35,158 bases of DNA from a virus. Shown piece after piece: positions 15,098-22,511 of the stretch. Position numbers and translations under genes: made by a program. The notes beneath the pieces are model-generated. The model was not told where the DNA came from, made no database searches, and saw only the letters and a list, made by a program, of their open reading frames with translations. Positions within the stretch are counted from its first letter, which is position 1; each line of letters opens with the position of its first letter. The stretch is taken from positions 1-35,158 of the IMG/VR virus record IMGVR_UViG_3300033148_004379. One strand, written 5' to 3'.

Positions 15098-15457
15098 CTA
15101 TTTTTCAGCGTCCGTTTTTTTGAGGTTATCAATTTCTTCTTCCAGTTCAGCTATTTTCTTTTTAGCCTTGGTAAGATCGCCCTTGGCTTTTGCAAGGGTT
15201 GCATCCTTAACTTTTGGACTGCCTCCTTTGGCTGCTACAGGCACTTTTCCTGTTTCAAGCACTCCTTTGGCTGCTTCAAACCTTTTGATAAACTCATCTC
15301 TTTCGATCCTTCCCAGGCGAATAATAGCAAAGTCTTTCAACTGGCCTATTTCATTTGGACCCCGGGATCTTACTTTTTCTTTATTAACCGGCTCTGCAAC
15401 TCTTGCGAAGGTAGCCTTTATCTCCACCTTGCCGGTAATTACAATGTCTTTTGCCAT
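15098..15457 (-). CDS. Small protein with C-terminal coiled coil, unknown
   Basis: The 119-aa product has an N-terminal beta-like half (KDIVITGKVEIKATF) with Arg/Lys residues, a helical middle (ERDEFIKRFEAAKGVL) and a Lys/Ala/Glu coiled coil at about 88-115 (KGDLTKAKKKIAELEEEIDN). It ends an operon closed by the hairpin at 14941-14970. The N-terminal opening DIVITGKVEIKATFA resembles the start of the FN3-like protein (DFIIDIEVKATVKPV), hinting at a shared short motif, which may only reflect similar beta strands. Function is unknown. Confidence 0.65.
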   Translation of the reverse strand: MAKDIVITGKVEIKATFARVAEPVNKEKVRSRGPNEIGQLKDFAIIRLGRIERDEFIKRFEAAKGVLETGKVPVAAKGGSPKVKDATLAKAKGDLTKAKKKIAELEEEIDNLKKTDAEK

Positions 15458-15497
15458 GATTATAGTTTTTGTGGTTTAATGTTAAACTGGTGACAAT

Positions 15498-15803
15498 TTA
15501 AGATTTTTTTTCCATACCCGGAAAAACATATTGTGGTCCAATAAGCAAATCTTCCCCTCTGTATGGATCTTTGAACTTTATCTCAATAGCATCTACTGAA
15601 TTAAGCAGGCAAATTGTCTTAATTTCTTCTGGTATATTAAACGCCTCCCCATATATATCATTTGTAACGAAATAGGCCACCTGATGATAATTGGGAGATA
15701 GTTCGATTATCCCTTCTTTCCCACGGTTGAAGATATAATTACCATCCATTGATTTTTTGGCCTTATGGTTAAGAGTAATTTTTATTTGTATTGCTCGTAT
15801 CAT
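15498..15803 (-). CDS. Hypothetical protein (101 aa)
   Basis: An alpha/beta protein without a recognised family. It overlaps the stop of the upstream Cys-rich gene as ATGA (15800-15803), which fixes the start. The sequence has a basic N-terminus (IKITLNHKAKKS), aromatic beta strands (YHQVAYFVTNDIYGEAF) and a charged C-terminus. No signal peptide or membrane segment. Confidence 0.7.
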   Translation of the reverse strand: MIRAIQIKITLNHKAKKSMDGNYIFNRGKEGIIELSPNYHQVAYFVTNDIYGEAFNIPEEIKTICLLNSVDAIEIKFKDPYRGEDLLIGPQYVFPGMEKKS

Positions 15804-16384
15804 AGCTCTAATGATTTTTGACGTTTTTCCTCCGGAATGACATGAACCAGGGTAATGCCTCTTTTCTCCATTGACTGTAGTTTTTCTTCTGTATCGTCAT
15901 CTTTAACTATATATTCAATAGTTGATGGTTTAAATACGCAGAATATGCCCGGTGTATATTCTTCATCTTTTAGGATACATTTACGATGAGCCAGCAGCAC
16001 CCACGTTTCACCCACAACAAAATCTTTTGGTACGGCAGCTATCCTGCGGCTTATACCCATACGCAGGGCTTCTTTATTAAAATCATATGGTGAGCCATAA
16101 AATTTCTCACCCACCCATAGCAGACCAAATTTATCCACGGATCCATCAAAGGGATGGCAGCCGGTACACCCTTCTTTTCTGCAGGGCGCATCTTCAATGA
16201 GCCTTTTACTCACCCAGGTCCATCCCCGGGAAGGTTTTATTCCTGCATGGCAGCAGGGACAAACGCCTAAAGGAATAGGCAATTTCTGGCAACTGTCCGT
16301 TAGTCCACCAGCGACAAGGTACAGTCCACCCTCTTTCCGGTAGCCGCATCCACGTTTTGATTCGTATCTAACTGAAATGTTCAT
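15800..16384 (-). CDS. Cys-rich conserved phage protein, putative zinc binding
   Basis: The 194-aa protein has an N-terminal metal-binding look: RGCGYRKEGG, SCQKLPIPLGVCPCCHAGIKPSRGW and APCRKEGCTGCHPF give nine Cys plus His within residues 12-83. The rest (LLWVGEKFYGSPYDF, GISRRIAAVPKDFVVGETWVLLAHRK, PGIFCVFKPSTIEYIV) is a well-conserved beta-rich domain. From memory this architecture (CxC/CPxCH then GWTW, LLWIGEKFY, GETWVL.AHR) recurs as an uncharacterised protein in many unrelated phages. Function is not established. It is coupled by ATGA to the next gene. Confidence 0.75.
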   Translation of the reverse strand: MNISVRYESKRGCGYRKEGGLYLVAGGLTDSCQKLPIPLGVCPCCHAGIKPSRGWTWVSKRLIEDAPCRKEGCTGCHPFDGSVDKFGLLWVGEKFYGSPYDFNKEALRMGISRRIAAVPKDFVVGETWVLLAHRKCILKDEEYTPGIFCVFKPSTIEYIVKDDDTEEKLQSMEKRGITLVHVIPEEKRQKSLEL

Positions 16385-16400
16385 AGCAAGTAGTTTTAAA

Positions 16401-16757
16401 TTATTTATACTTCATTTTACCATCTTTCATAGTCCATTCTCTCTTACGGTTAATATTGTGTTTAATAATGATCCCCTCATCCAGGCGGCCTTTACAGAAA
16501 CCGTAATTACTCATTATATTCCACAACAAGATCTGCACATCCGCATATTCACATAACAAGTCAGAGGTATTATCTGCTGTTTTGTGCATACGATAGTTAT
16601 TAGCTGCCACTTCCAACTCATCTATTTCTTCACGCAGATGAGCCAGTAGCATATCAGTATCCCGTTTATTGCCGAACGTATCTCTGATCCAATCTGTAAT
16701 TTCTTTAAAAAGTTCCATATTGTCGTATTTTAAATACATTACCCCCAAATTAGCCAT
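16401..16757 (-). CDS. MazG-like nucleotide pyrophosphohydrolase (DUF550-type)
   Basis: The 118-aa protein has the all-alpha NTP pyrophosphatase signature. LLAHLREEIDELEVAA gives EExxE at residues 43-47, and LCEYADVQILLWNIM gives ExxD at 70-73. These four acidic groups bind Mg2+ in MazG/dUTPase-2-type enzymes. The ending KHNINRKREW is typical of the DUF550 subgroup. The enzyme would hydrolyse (d)NTPs to (d)NMP and pyrophosphate, adjusting nucleotide pools or (p)ppGpp-related signals during infection. Possible starts at Met7 (16739) or Met14 (16718) are closer to the family's usual N-terminus (ELFKEITDWIRDTFG), so the exact start is uncertain. Confidence 0.8.
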   Translation of the reverse strand: MANLGVMYLKYDNMELFKEITDWIRDTFGNKRDTDMLLAHLREEIDELEVAANNYRMHKTADNTSDLLCEYADVQILLWNIMSNYGFCKGRLDEGIIIKHNINRKREWTMKDGKMKYK

Positions 16758-16783
16758 TTTCTATCCTTCCTGGTACTCAGGTA

Positions 16784-16903
16784 TCACCATAACTGTTTAA
16801 AGAGCCAAATGGCCATAATGGTACTGCAAATAACCATAATTGTGATCCAGGTAAGAATAGCCAGCCATATTAATATTTCTACTATGCGCTCAATCAACCT
16901 CAT
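16784..16903 (-). CDS. Single-pass membrane microprotein (39 aa)
   Basis: ATG at 16903 overlaps the upstream stop as ATGA (16900-16903), and the frame ends at TGA 16784-16786. After RLIERIVE the product is one hydrophobic helix (ILIWLAILTWITIMVICS...IMAIWLF) ending KQLW. It is Trp-rich, with a positive N-terminus. The tight coupling supports a real gene. It may be a membrane-acting accessory or lysis-related peptide, but no family is recognised. Confidence 0.65.
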   Translation of the reverse strand: MRLIERIVEILIWLAILTWITIMVICSTIMAIWLFKQLW

Positions 16904-17358
16904 TTTATCTCTATTACTATTTTTATGCTATCCACAGGAACACGCAGTATATGCGCCAGATCACTCTTAAATTTCTTTACATTGATAGCAAAAGGATCAT
17001 TATTGTAAAAAGACTTGTTTGGCTTATCACTATCCAGCCAATTACCCTTATCAACCATGTCACGGGCCTTATTACACACCTCATCAAGCTCCTTGGCCGT
17101 CACCTTACCCTTATCATAAGTATGTATCTCCCTGCCCTGTAATGGACCCTCCTTAACATGGTCATGTAAATTATTGTACTTGACAATCTTCCTCATAGTA
17201 GCCTTGTGCAAACCAATATTACTGCCCTTAGTAGTAAGTATCTTCTCCAGGACACCATAGCCAAGACCACTATTAAGCATTAACCTGTTTTTCGTGGCTC
17301 CCTTCATACTTAAAAATTGCCGGGCCAACTCTCGAAATTTTTTTACCTCACCTTCCAT
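16900..17358 (-). CDS. Putative helix-turn-helix protein (152 aa)
   Basis: Residues 5-62 look like an Xre-type or similar HTH: FRELARQFLSMKGATKNRLM, then GLGYGVLEKILT and IGLHKATMRKIVKYNNL, with spacing close to two helices, a turn and a recognition helix followed by a closing helix. The rest is charged, and the C-terminal part (NVKKFKSDLAHILRVPVDSIKIVIEIK) is mixed helix/strand. It is the second gene of the transcript starting at about 17.7 kb and is coupled to the membrane microprotein. A regulatory role is inferred. No family can be named with certainty. Confidence 0.65.
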   Translation of the reverse strand: MEGEVKKFRELARQFLSMKGATKNRLMLNSGLGYGVLEKILTTKGSNIGLHKATMRKIVKYNNLHDHVKEGPLQGREIHTYDKGKVTAKELDEVCNKARDMVDKGNWLDSDKPNKSFYNNDPFAINVKKFKSDLAHILRVPVDSIKIVIEIK

Positions 17359-17389
17359 AACATTTTATGTTTTTTTTGGTTAGTATTAT

Positions 17390-17638
17390 TTATATATTCC
17401 TGTTATGCTCCTTCGGATTATAACGCTCAATCCTCTGACGGCCACGCTCTATACCAGTAAAACGTAATATGGTAACACCCTGCTCCTCATACTCATGGTA
17501 AACATGACCCAACCGTACAAAATGATGCGTCAACGTATGATAATTAATCCCCATAAACTCTGCCAAGGTCTTACGATTACTGAAAACCTTTACAAATGCC
17601 CCATGATCCCCTTTCCTATAAAATGCTATATATCCCAT
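17390..17638 (-). CDS. Small HTH-like DNA-binding protein (82 aa)
   Basis: The first gene downstream of a near-perfect promoter. The segment FSNRKTLAEFMGINYHTLTHHFVRLGHVYHEYEEQGVTILRF reads as a winged helix-turn-helix with recognition helix NYHTLTHHFVRL and a beta wing. Flanking residues are basic (GRQRIERYNPKEHNR). It probably encodes an early regulator of the minus-strand operon. The start ATG lies about 60 nt from the -7 element. Confidence 0.65.
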   Translation of the reverse strand: MGYIAFYRKGDHGAFVKVFSNRKTLAEFMGINYHTLTHHFVRLGHVYHEYEEQGVTILRFTGIERGRQRIERYNPKEHNRNI

Positions 17639-17697
17639 CTATTTAAAGCTAATTTTAATCCTAATTAGAAATTACAAACTAACATACCCCTACTATG

Positions 17698-17729
17698 CAA
17701 AGATAAATTAGAAAAAATTAAAATCCAAA
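17698..17729 (-). promoter_or_regulatory. Strong Bacteroidota-type promoter
   Basis: On the minus strand TTTG (17729-17726), exactly 20 nt, then TATCTTTG (17705-17698). Both elements match the Bacteroidota sigma-ABfr consensus (TTTG/TAnnTTTG) perfectly. It would start the operon of the 82-aa, 152-aa, 39-aa and MazG-like genes, with a leader of about 50 nt. Confidence 0.8.
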
Positions 17730-18210
17730 TAAATTTACATTCTGCCACAGACTTAATATGTAAGAGCTAATTTGTGGCCAAAGTGACTATACCACGGGGG
17801 TCTATATTAATATTTCAACCCGTGCGCCCCAGAAAAAAATCGAAATTGCGGACCCGCCCCCCAGGTTTGTGCCTGCATCGCTCGCCTATTGATCCCTTCA
17901 ATCATGCGTCCCTGTTTTTGCAGGAAATAAAGCGCAATCCCTTCATTGGTAGGGTAGGGGATAGGTTTGTGTTTTACCCTGTCAAATTGGCCTATTTAAC
18001 ATAATAAGAATTATAGGAATTACCCGGGCCTGTCCTTGTGTCCTGTTTAATATGGCCTTGATTGGCTGATTGTGGCCGCATCTCTTTGACTGGGTGCGCA
18101 CAATTAAACACGCTAATTAAGCACAAATAGAGTTTATTAGTCTATTTATATTTCATATTAGCATGAATTGTAGTAACTTGCATTTAATTCTACTTAATTA
18201 ACATAATAAA
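17730..18210. other. Intergenic stretch between divergent transcription units
   Basis: About 480 bp between the minus-strand promoter and the lone plus-strand gene. The left 300 bp is more G+C-rich and contains a 76-codon GTG-started plus-strand frame (17774-18004) with little protein character. The right 100 bp is very A+T-rich, with TATATTTC and TAGTAACTTGC close to but not matching the -7 consensus. No convincing RNA gene, iteron cluster or terminator is seen. It is the best place in the window for an operator or replication origin, but no motif proves it. Confidence 0.5.
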
Positions 18211-18744
18211 ATGGATAAAAATACCCCTGATCCCCCTTCACTCTATGATCTTTCCCCTTCCTTACAAAAGGCTTATGTTTCTTTACATGGTGGTGCAGCA
18301 CTCTTATTCCGGCGTTTATTTATTGCGTTGTGGCGTTATCTCTGGCCTGTTAGTCGTGTTTCACCTGTGGCTAATAGTTATGTACTGCCCCGGCTCTTAA
18401 AGTCTCTTAAGCCTGCTCTAACCATGTCACAATGGTTTATGCTGTGCAGGCTTTATATTATAAGTGGTGCCGGATCTCTTGTAGTTGATAGCAGACAATT
18501 AAAATTATCCCGATTTGACCTAAGTTGTGTTTATGCTCTGGAAGATCATAAACTAATTACCCGAACCCGGTTTGATCCCCTTAACCCCCGGCTCACCTCC
18601 CACCGAACAACTAAACCCGTATTTATTACATTTACACCTTCTGGTATTGCTTTTTATCGTGGTGCAATAAATGTCATTAATTACGCTGTTATGAACGATG
18701 TTATGAATTATCAACCCTTGTCAAATAAGAAAGGCCAACCTTAA
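18211..18744 (+). CDS. Putative winged-helix regulator (MarR-like pattern), 177 aa
   Basis: The only plus-strand gene between two minus-strand blocks. The N-terminal third is Pro/Leu-rich with hydrophobic, Trp/Arg-containing helices. From about residue 70 the order LTMSQWFMLCRLYIISG, LKLSRFDLSCVYALEDHKLITRTR, VFITFTPSGIAFYRGAINVIN resembles the winged helix of MarR-type regulators: a helix, a recognition helix, a 'LE..glI.R' element, then a wing ending in 'T..G'. The product is basic. Isolation, orientation and the long upstream intergenic stretch fit a switch regulator, but similarity is by pattern only. Codon use is not obviously different from the neighbours. Confidence 0.6.
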   Translation: MDKNTPDPPSLYDLSPSLQKAYVSLHGGAALLFRRLFIALWRYLWPVSRVSPVANSYVLPRLLKSLKPALTMSQWFMLCRLYIISGAGSLVVDSRQLKLSRFDLSCVYALEDHKLITRTRFDPLNPRLTSHRTTKPVFITFTPSGIAFYRGAINVINYAVMNDVMNYQPLSNKKGQP

Positions 18745-18755
18745 CGGCTGACCTT
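18731..18755. terminator. Possible bidirectional terminator between convergent genes
   Basis: AAGGCCAACC (18731-18740), a 5-nt loop and GGCTGACCTT (18746-18755) form a 10-bp stem with several G-U or A-C positions depending on strand. On the minus strand all ten pairs are allowed with G-U wobble, followed by TCTTATTT. It spans the stop of the plus-strand gene and lies 30 bp from the stop of the facing gene. The T-tract is weak. Confidence 0.5.
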
Positions 18756-18784
18756 CTTAAATCGTCTTATTTGGCCTTGTATGG

Positions 18785-19225
18785 CTAAACTATATTTTTA
18801 ACCCTTATGTCATCGAAATACATTGCAATATATTCCCGGATTATTTCCCAATTTAACCCAATTTCAGCGTCACACTTGCGCCCGATATATTTAACAATTT
18901 GTTTGCCATGCATTAATTGGTCGTGCTTGTCGTATCCTTCTGTGGCCATCATATAACAAACATCGTCAAGCTGCCACAATTGTCTTACAAATCCCCTTCT
19001 TTCAAGCTCATCAATTAATATTGTGGTGTCTATATCGCTGCACATTTGCGCATCGTGGTTAGTTATCTCCCGGCTGCTGAACTCATCCGGCTCATGCTCG
19101 CCTTCATTATCAAAATACCTGCCGCACACCTTGCATATTAATGCCTCATATCCAAGTGCGCCCTCATATTCTACTACTCTGTTTGTTGCTGTATTGCCGC
19201 AACTGCAATTAAATTTTGTTACCAT
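18785..19225 (-). CDS. N-terminal zinc-ribbon protein (146 aa), unknown
   Basis: Residues 8-36 hold a zinc ribbon (NCSCGNTATNR ... ALICKVCGRYF). After an acidic, low-complexity linker (NEGEHEPDEFSS) the C-terminal part is helical (DTTILIDELERRGFVRQLWQLDDVCYMM). It is the last gene of a three-gene minus-strand unit starting from the divergent promoter at about 20.4 kb. Function is unknown. DNA, RNA or protein binding through the ribbon is likely by family expectation. Confidence 0.7.
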   Translation of the reverse strand: MVTKFNCSCGNTATNRVVEYEGALGYEALICKVCGRYFDNEGEHEPDEFSSREITNHDAQMCSDIDTTILIDELERRGFVRQLWQLDDVCYMMATEGYDKHDQLMHGKQIVKYIGRKCDAEIGLNWEIIREYIAMYFDDIRVKNIV

Positions 19226-19237
19226 GATATTCTAATT

Positions 19238-19774
19238 TTAATCGGTGTTTTGTAGTCTGTAAATCCAATCAATTTCATCCCCGTATTTTTCAACGGCTTC
19301 CCTGATCCTTCTGGCTGCAAGTCTTGCACGTTGTTTATGCTGTGCTGTGGTCATATCTTCCCGGGCTGTCTCCTTCCATACATTAAATATGGCATTTAAA
19401 TACACCCCCCGGCCTGCTCCCCATATATCCCTATCGAAGAACCAGACGCTTCCGGCTCTCCTTTGGCCTGTTGGCTCTATTCTGTATAATGGTGTGGTGG
19501 GATCAAGGCCGCCGGAATAACTTACGCTGCCATTCTCACCCAAATAAAAACTACCCCCGGTTGTGGTCTGTAGTCCTTCTTCACCCCAATCATGGCAAAA
19601 CCTTTTCAGGGTGCCATCAGTCATTATAATAAAGTCACCGTTCTTTGGTCTGGTGATCTTGTCAAGTGCTGCCTGCCTGCGCTCTAATATTATTTCATTA
19701 GGCGTATCAGGTGTTGTTTCTATCAACGTTCCTTCATCAGGATTGATAATAAATACTTTGTCTCTGTTTTTCAT
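19238..19774 (-). CDS. Conserved-looking phage protein (178 aa), unknown
   Basis: The central region GDFIIMTDGTLKRFCHDWGEEGLQTT, GGSFYLGENGSVSYSGGLDP and AGSVWFFDRDIWGAGRGVYLNAIFNVW resembles a beta-rich uncharacterised protein that recurs in phage accessory regions (recalled from pattern, no search). The C-terminal 45 residues are helical and basic (QHKQRARLAARRIREAVEKYG). No catalytic signature, signal peptide or membrane segment is visible. It sits between two unknowns in an early-type operon. Confidence 0.7.
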   Translation of the reverse strand: MKNRDKVFIINPDEGTLIETTPDTPNEIILERRQAALDKITRPKNGDFIIMTDGTLKRFCHDWGEEGLQTTTGGSFYLGENGSVSYSGGLDPTTPLYRIEPTGQRRAGSVWFFDRDIWGAGRGVYLNAIFNVWKETAREDMTTAQHKQRARLAARRIREAVEKYGDEIDWIYRLQNTD

Positions 19775-19799
19775 CTCTGTATTGGTTTTTAGTGTGTTA

Positions 19800-20375
19800 T
19801 TACTTGTCTAACTCTAATATTTCAAATTCGTTCCACTCTGCTATGGCCTTGCAAATCGCATAATCTTCTGAACTCATTTTATGATAAAAATCTGGGTACA
19901 TACTTTTGAATTTTAGATTATCGGTCAATTCTGCATCCCTAATATGCATGCCCCTTGTTTCGTCAAATTCTGGCGGATCGTTCTCTATTTGTGGATAAAT
20001 AAACCCCTCCGGATCAATTCCCGCCCCTACACTTGGCAATAGCTCTATTCTATCAGGATCAAGCCTGTTAAAACTGCTTTGCCATCCTAATTTGTGGTGT
20101 CGCATGATATATCCCATCAATGCCTGTTGATGATATTCGTTCATATCCTGCACCCAGTTAACAACTGCATCAATCCGGGCAAATCCTGCCCCCGTTCTGC
20201 TGATCCCTGCTCTTAGCTTCTCAATAAAGTGGTTGGTTAAATGCTCCCCCCAAGGTGCATAAGCTTGTAGGTGTGATACATTAATGTAGTACAAAAAATG
20301 TTGATAGGCCCTAAACGCTTGGAATTTATCAACATTCATTTCATCGCTAAGTTTGTAATAATCAAGTAGTTTCAT
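19800..20375 (-). CDS. Hypothetical protein (191 aa), first gene of a divergent operon
   Basis: A mainly helical, His/Tyr-rich N-terminal half (AYQHFLYYINVSHLQAYAPW; YHQQALMGYIMRHHKLGW) and an acidic C-terminal half. Not recognised. The start at 20375 follows the minus-strand promoter at 20412-20443 by about 30 nt of leader. Multiple His residues do not form a recognisable metal site. Confidence 0.65.
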   Translation of the reverse strand: MKLLDYYKLSDEMNVDKFQAFRAYQHFLYYINVSHLQAYAPWGEHLTNHFIEKLRAGISRTGAGFARIDAVVNWVQDMNEYHQQALMGYIMRHHKLGWQSSFNRLDPDRIELLPSVGAGIDPEGFIYPQIENDPPEFDETRGMHIRDAELTDNLKFKSMYPDFYHKMSSEDYAICKAIAEWNEFEILELDK

Positions 20376-20411
20376 CGCTTTTAATTTTTAGTTTGACATC
20401 GTTTTACATTA

Positions 20412-20443
20412 CAATACTACTATATATATATGACATAAACAAA
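20412..20443 (-). promoter_or_regulatory. Promoter, leftward arm of divergent pair
   Basis: On the minus strand TTTG (20443-20440), 20 nt, TAGTATTG (20419-20412), one mismatch to TAnnTTTG. It is paired back-to-back with the rightward promoter at 20461-20492, the two -33 elements being 17 bp apart, so one bound regulator could control both. Confidence 0.6.
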
Positions 20444-20460
20444 TCTTTTTGTTATTTTAT

Positions 20461-20492
20461 TTTGTTTTATTCATTTATTCGCTGTATATTTG
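20461..20492 (+). promoter_or_regulatory. Promoter, rightward arm of divergent pair
   Basis: TTTG (20461-20464), exactly 20 nt, TATATTTG (20485-20492): a perfect match to the Bacteroidota consensus. Transcription should begin near 20499, which excludes the longer reading frame starting at 20449 and supports ATG 20524 as the start of the RadC-like gene. Confidence 0.8.
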
Positions 20493-20523
20493 TTCCCAGA
20501 TACAAACCAATACACATCGAGAA

Positions 20524-21006
20524 ATGACACAGAAAGACATTAAAACCGTCAGCAAACAACTAAAGATGTATGACGCACCAAGGGGCCGGCTCTTGCTTGT
20601 CGGCGAGGACACGACAGACATTAAGCTAAAACAATCTAATCAAGTTAGAGACTTGCTTATGCAACTTTGGCCTGTGGACACCATTGGCATAAACGAAACA
20701 TTCGGGATATTATATTTAAACCGGACAAACAAAGTAAAATGCTTTATACCTATGTTTATCGGAGGTCTGGCAGGAACAGTAACCGATGCAAGAATGATAT
20801 TAGCGGCAGCCTTACTTAGTTACTCAACCGGTATAATTCTCACACACAACCACCCATCAGGCAATACCGAACCATCGCAAGCAGACAAGGACATAACGAC
20901 TAAGATAAAACAAGCGTGTGATATTATGCAAATAACCCTGTTGGATCATGTAATTTTAACACCGAAAGGGGATTATTTCTCTTTTGCGGATAATGGACTA
21001 ATATAA
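20524..21006 (+). CDS. radC: RadC-like JAMM-domain protein
   Basis: The 160-aa protein is the RadC/JAB catalytic domain without the usual N-terminal helix-hairpin-helix part. It has Glu58 (INETFGILYLNR), then LTHNHPSGNTEPSQAD with His108, His110 and Asp121 as the zinc-binding JAMM motif, and the closing LLDHVILTPKGDYFSFADNG. RadC proteins are widespread on mobile elements. A metal-dependent hydrolase role, perhaps in DNA repair or anti-restriction, has been suggested but is not settled. I start it at 20524 because the promoter's -7 box lies inside the longer frame. It heads the plus-strand operon. Confidence 0.85.
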   Translation: MTQKDIKTVSKQLKMYDAPRGRLLLVGEDTTDIKLKQSNQVRDLLMQLWPVDTIGINETFGILYLNRTNKVKCFIPMFIGGLAGTVTDARMILAAALLSYSTGIILTHNHPSGNTEPSQADKDITTKIKQACDIMQITLLDHVILTPKGDYFSFADNGLI

Positions 21007-21011
21007 AAGGT

Positions 21012-21386
21012 ATGACACAGATTATTAGACCCGAAGATTTTAAACCATCTGAAATGACCAGCATTTTTGATGTTCGTATGTGGTTCCAATCGCTGTTAGC
21101 TCATGGTTATGCTTTTCATCCTGACGATGATCTGACGGAATACACCAACACCGATTTCCAAACCGGGCAAAAGCTCAACGCTATAATGGATCGTTGCTGG
21201 GAAATATGCGTTAATGAATGTGATGAGAACGGCGAGCAAAACCGGGATATTTATGACATAGCAAACGAACTGACTCGGGCGCATATGAACTGGCCAAAGA
21301 ATTATGCCGGAAAAGGGCAAATAGACAATAGTTGGATAGAGATTGACCTGACAGAATTTAAAAAGGACAATCCCAAATACAAATAG
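21012..21386 (+). CDS. Hypothetical acidic protein (124 aa)
   Basis: Between the RadC-like and methyltransferase genes, five bases after the former and one base before the latter. The product has IFDVRMWFQSLLAHGYAFHPDDDL, an EYTNTDFQTGQKLNAIMDRCWEIC helix and DIANELTRAHMNW. It is acidic throughout. No family is recognised. Co-transcription with the methyltransferase suggests a shared DNA-protection role, which is inference. Confidence 0.65.
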   Translation: MTQIIRPEDFKPSEMTSIFDVRMWFQSLLAHGYAFHPDDDLTEYTNTDFQTGQKLNAIMDRCWEICVNECDENGEQNRDIYDIANELTRAHMNWPKNYAGKGQIDNSWIEIDLTEFKKDNPKYK

Positions 21387-21387
21387 A

Positions 21388-22299
21388 ATGATACAAGCAA
21401 AATCATATTTTTCCGGTGCCGGTGGAATGGATTGTGGCATACAACAGGCAGGTATTGACATCGTTTCAAGCCTTGAACTTGACCCGTCTGCCTGTGCCAC
21501 TCTCCGGGCCAACTACAAGCACACCATTTATGAGATGGATATAAAAGACATAAGGGTAAAAGCGCAACCTTGGACACCTATCCTGATAGGTACATACCCA
21601 TGCACAAAATATTCTGCAATTGCAGACATACACAATAACAGACATGGCAGGACAGGCAAATACCGCACAGGTGATGATTTGTTCTTACATTTCTTCCGTC
21701 ATATCGCTATTGCTGAACCTGAAATGTATATTGTAGAAAATGTACCGGGAATGAAAAAGTTTCCTGTTGTGATGGAAGCCATGTCAGAACTGCCGGACTA
21801 CTATATTAATATATTGTGTCCCGTCAATTCGCTAAACTGGCTCCCACAATCCCGGCCCAGGCTGATCCTGATCGGCACACGCAAACCGTTCTATTTGCGT
21901 CAGCCTGGACGAACGACACGACCAACATTAAAAGACCTGCTTGACCCTTGGAATGGTGAAAGGCCCATTGAAAGTGTTGTGAAAAGATTTAACGGTGATT
22001 ACAGGGACAAACCCGTAATACTTAATCCTGACGATCCCCGTACATACGCCCGGACCTTGCTGGCCAACTATGGCAAGAATAAAGGCCATCAGGTTGTGCT
22101 TGATCCTGACGTACCCGAAGGCTTTAGATCATTTACGCCCCGGGAATACGCCCGTTTAATGGGCTTCCCGGATGATTATATATTTGTTGGCTCATCGACT
22201 GAGCAGTACAGGCAGATAGGAAACGCTGTCTGCCCTCCATTGGCAGAATGGATAGGCAGAGAAGCAATAAGATATTTTAACCAATACAATTTGATATGA
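21388..22299 (+). CDS. C5-cytosine DNA methyltransferase
   Basis: The 303-aa protein has the ordered motifs of Dcm-type enzymes. Motif I is YFSGAGGMDCG (7-17, SAM binding). Motif IV is GTYPCTKYS, with Pro71 and nucleophile Cys72. Motif VI is ENVPG (117-121). Motif VIII is WLPQSRPRLILIG (151-163). Motif IX is RSFTPREYARLMGFPDDY (247-264) and motif X is QIGNAVCPPLAEWIG (276-290). The target-recognition region is short (about 165-245). Motif IV is TYPCTKYS instead of the common GPPCQ.FS, so specificity may be unusual. No cognate restriction enzyme is nearby, which fits a protective orphan enzyme. It overlaps the next gene as ATGA. Confidence 0.9.
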   Translation: MIQAKSYFSGAGGMDCGIQQAGIDIVSSLELDPSACATLRANYKHTIYEMDIKDIRVKAQPWTPILIGTYPCTKYSAIADIHNNRHGRTGKYRTGDDLFLHFFRHIAIAEPEMYIVENVPGMKKFPVVMEAMSELPDYYINILCPVNSLNWLPQSRPRLILIGTRKPFYLRQPGRTTRPTLKDLLDPWNGERPIESVVKRFNGDYRDKPVILNPDDPRTYARTLLANYGKNKGHQVVLDPDVPEGFRSFTPREYARLMGFPDDYIFVGSSTEQYRQIGNAVCPPLAEWIGREAIRYFNQYNLI

Positions 22300-22511
22300 A
22301 AACGATTAAAAAAATAGAACGTGAAGATGTTGGTGGCGGCATGATTAACACCAATATCTATATGCGTGATGGCAGCATAGTGGTTATTTGCCATGATGCA
22401 GTATATGTTTATGACAATATCTTAAACTTTTCGGAGTTAACCCATAGTAAGGTATATGTTATAGATGAAAACGGATTTGTCGAATGTGAATCTAACCAGT
22501 TTAGGCCATGA
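22296..22511 (+). CDS. Small hypothetical protein (71 aa)
   Basis: Start overlaps the methyltransferase stop as ATGA (22296-22299), and its own stop overlaps the next start as ATGA (22508-22511). It is beta-rich (GGGMINTNIYMRDGSIVVICHD; KVYVIDENGFVEC). No family is recognised. Confidence 0.65.
   Translation: MKTIKKIEREDVGGGMINTNIYMRDGSIVVICHDAVYVYDNILNFSELTHSKVYVIDENGFVECESNQFRP

Noticed and set aside
17774-18004. Plus-strand GTG-started frame of 76 codons
   Set aside because: No recognisable domain, no promoter at the usual distance, and Pro/Arg/Lys composition that looks like a chance frame in G+C-rich intergenic DNA.
20449-20523. Longer N-terminus for the RadC-like protein
   Set aside because: The -7 promoter box at 20485-20492 lies inside it, so it would not be transcribed from that promoter.
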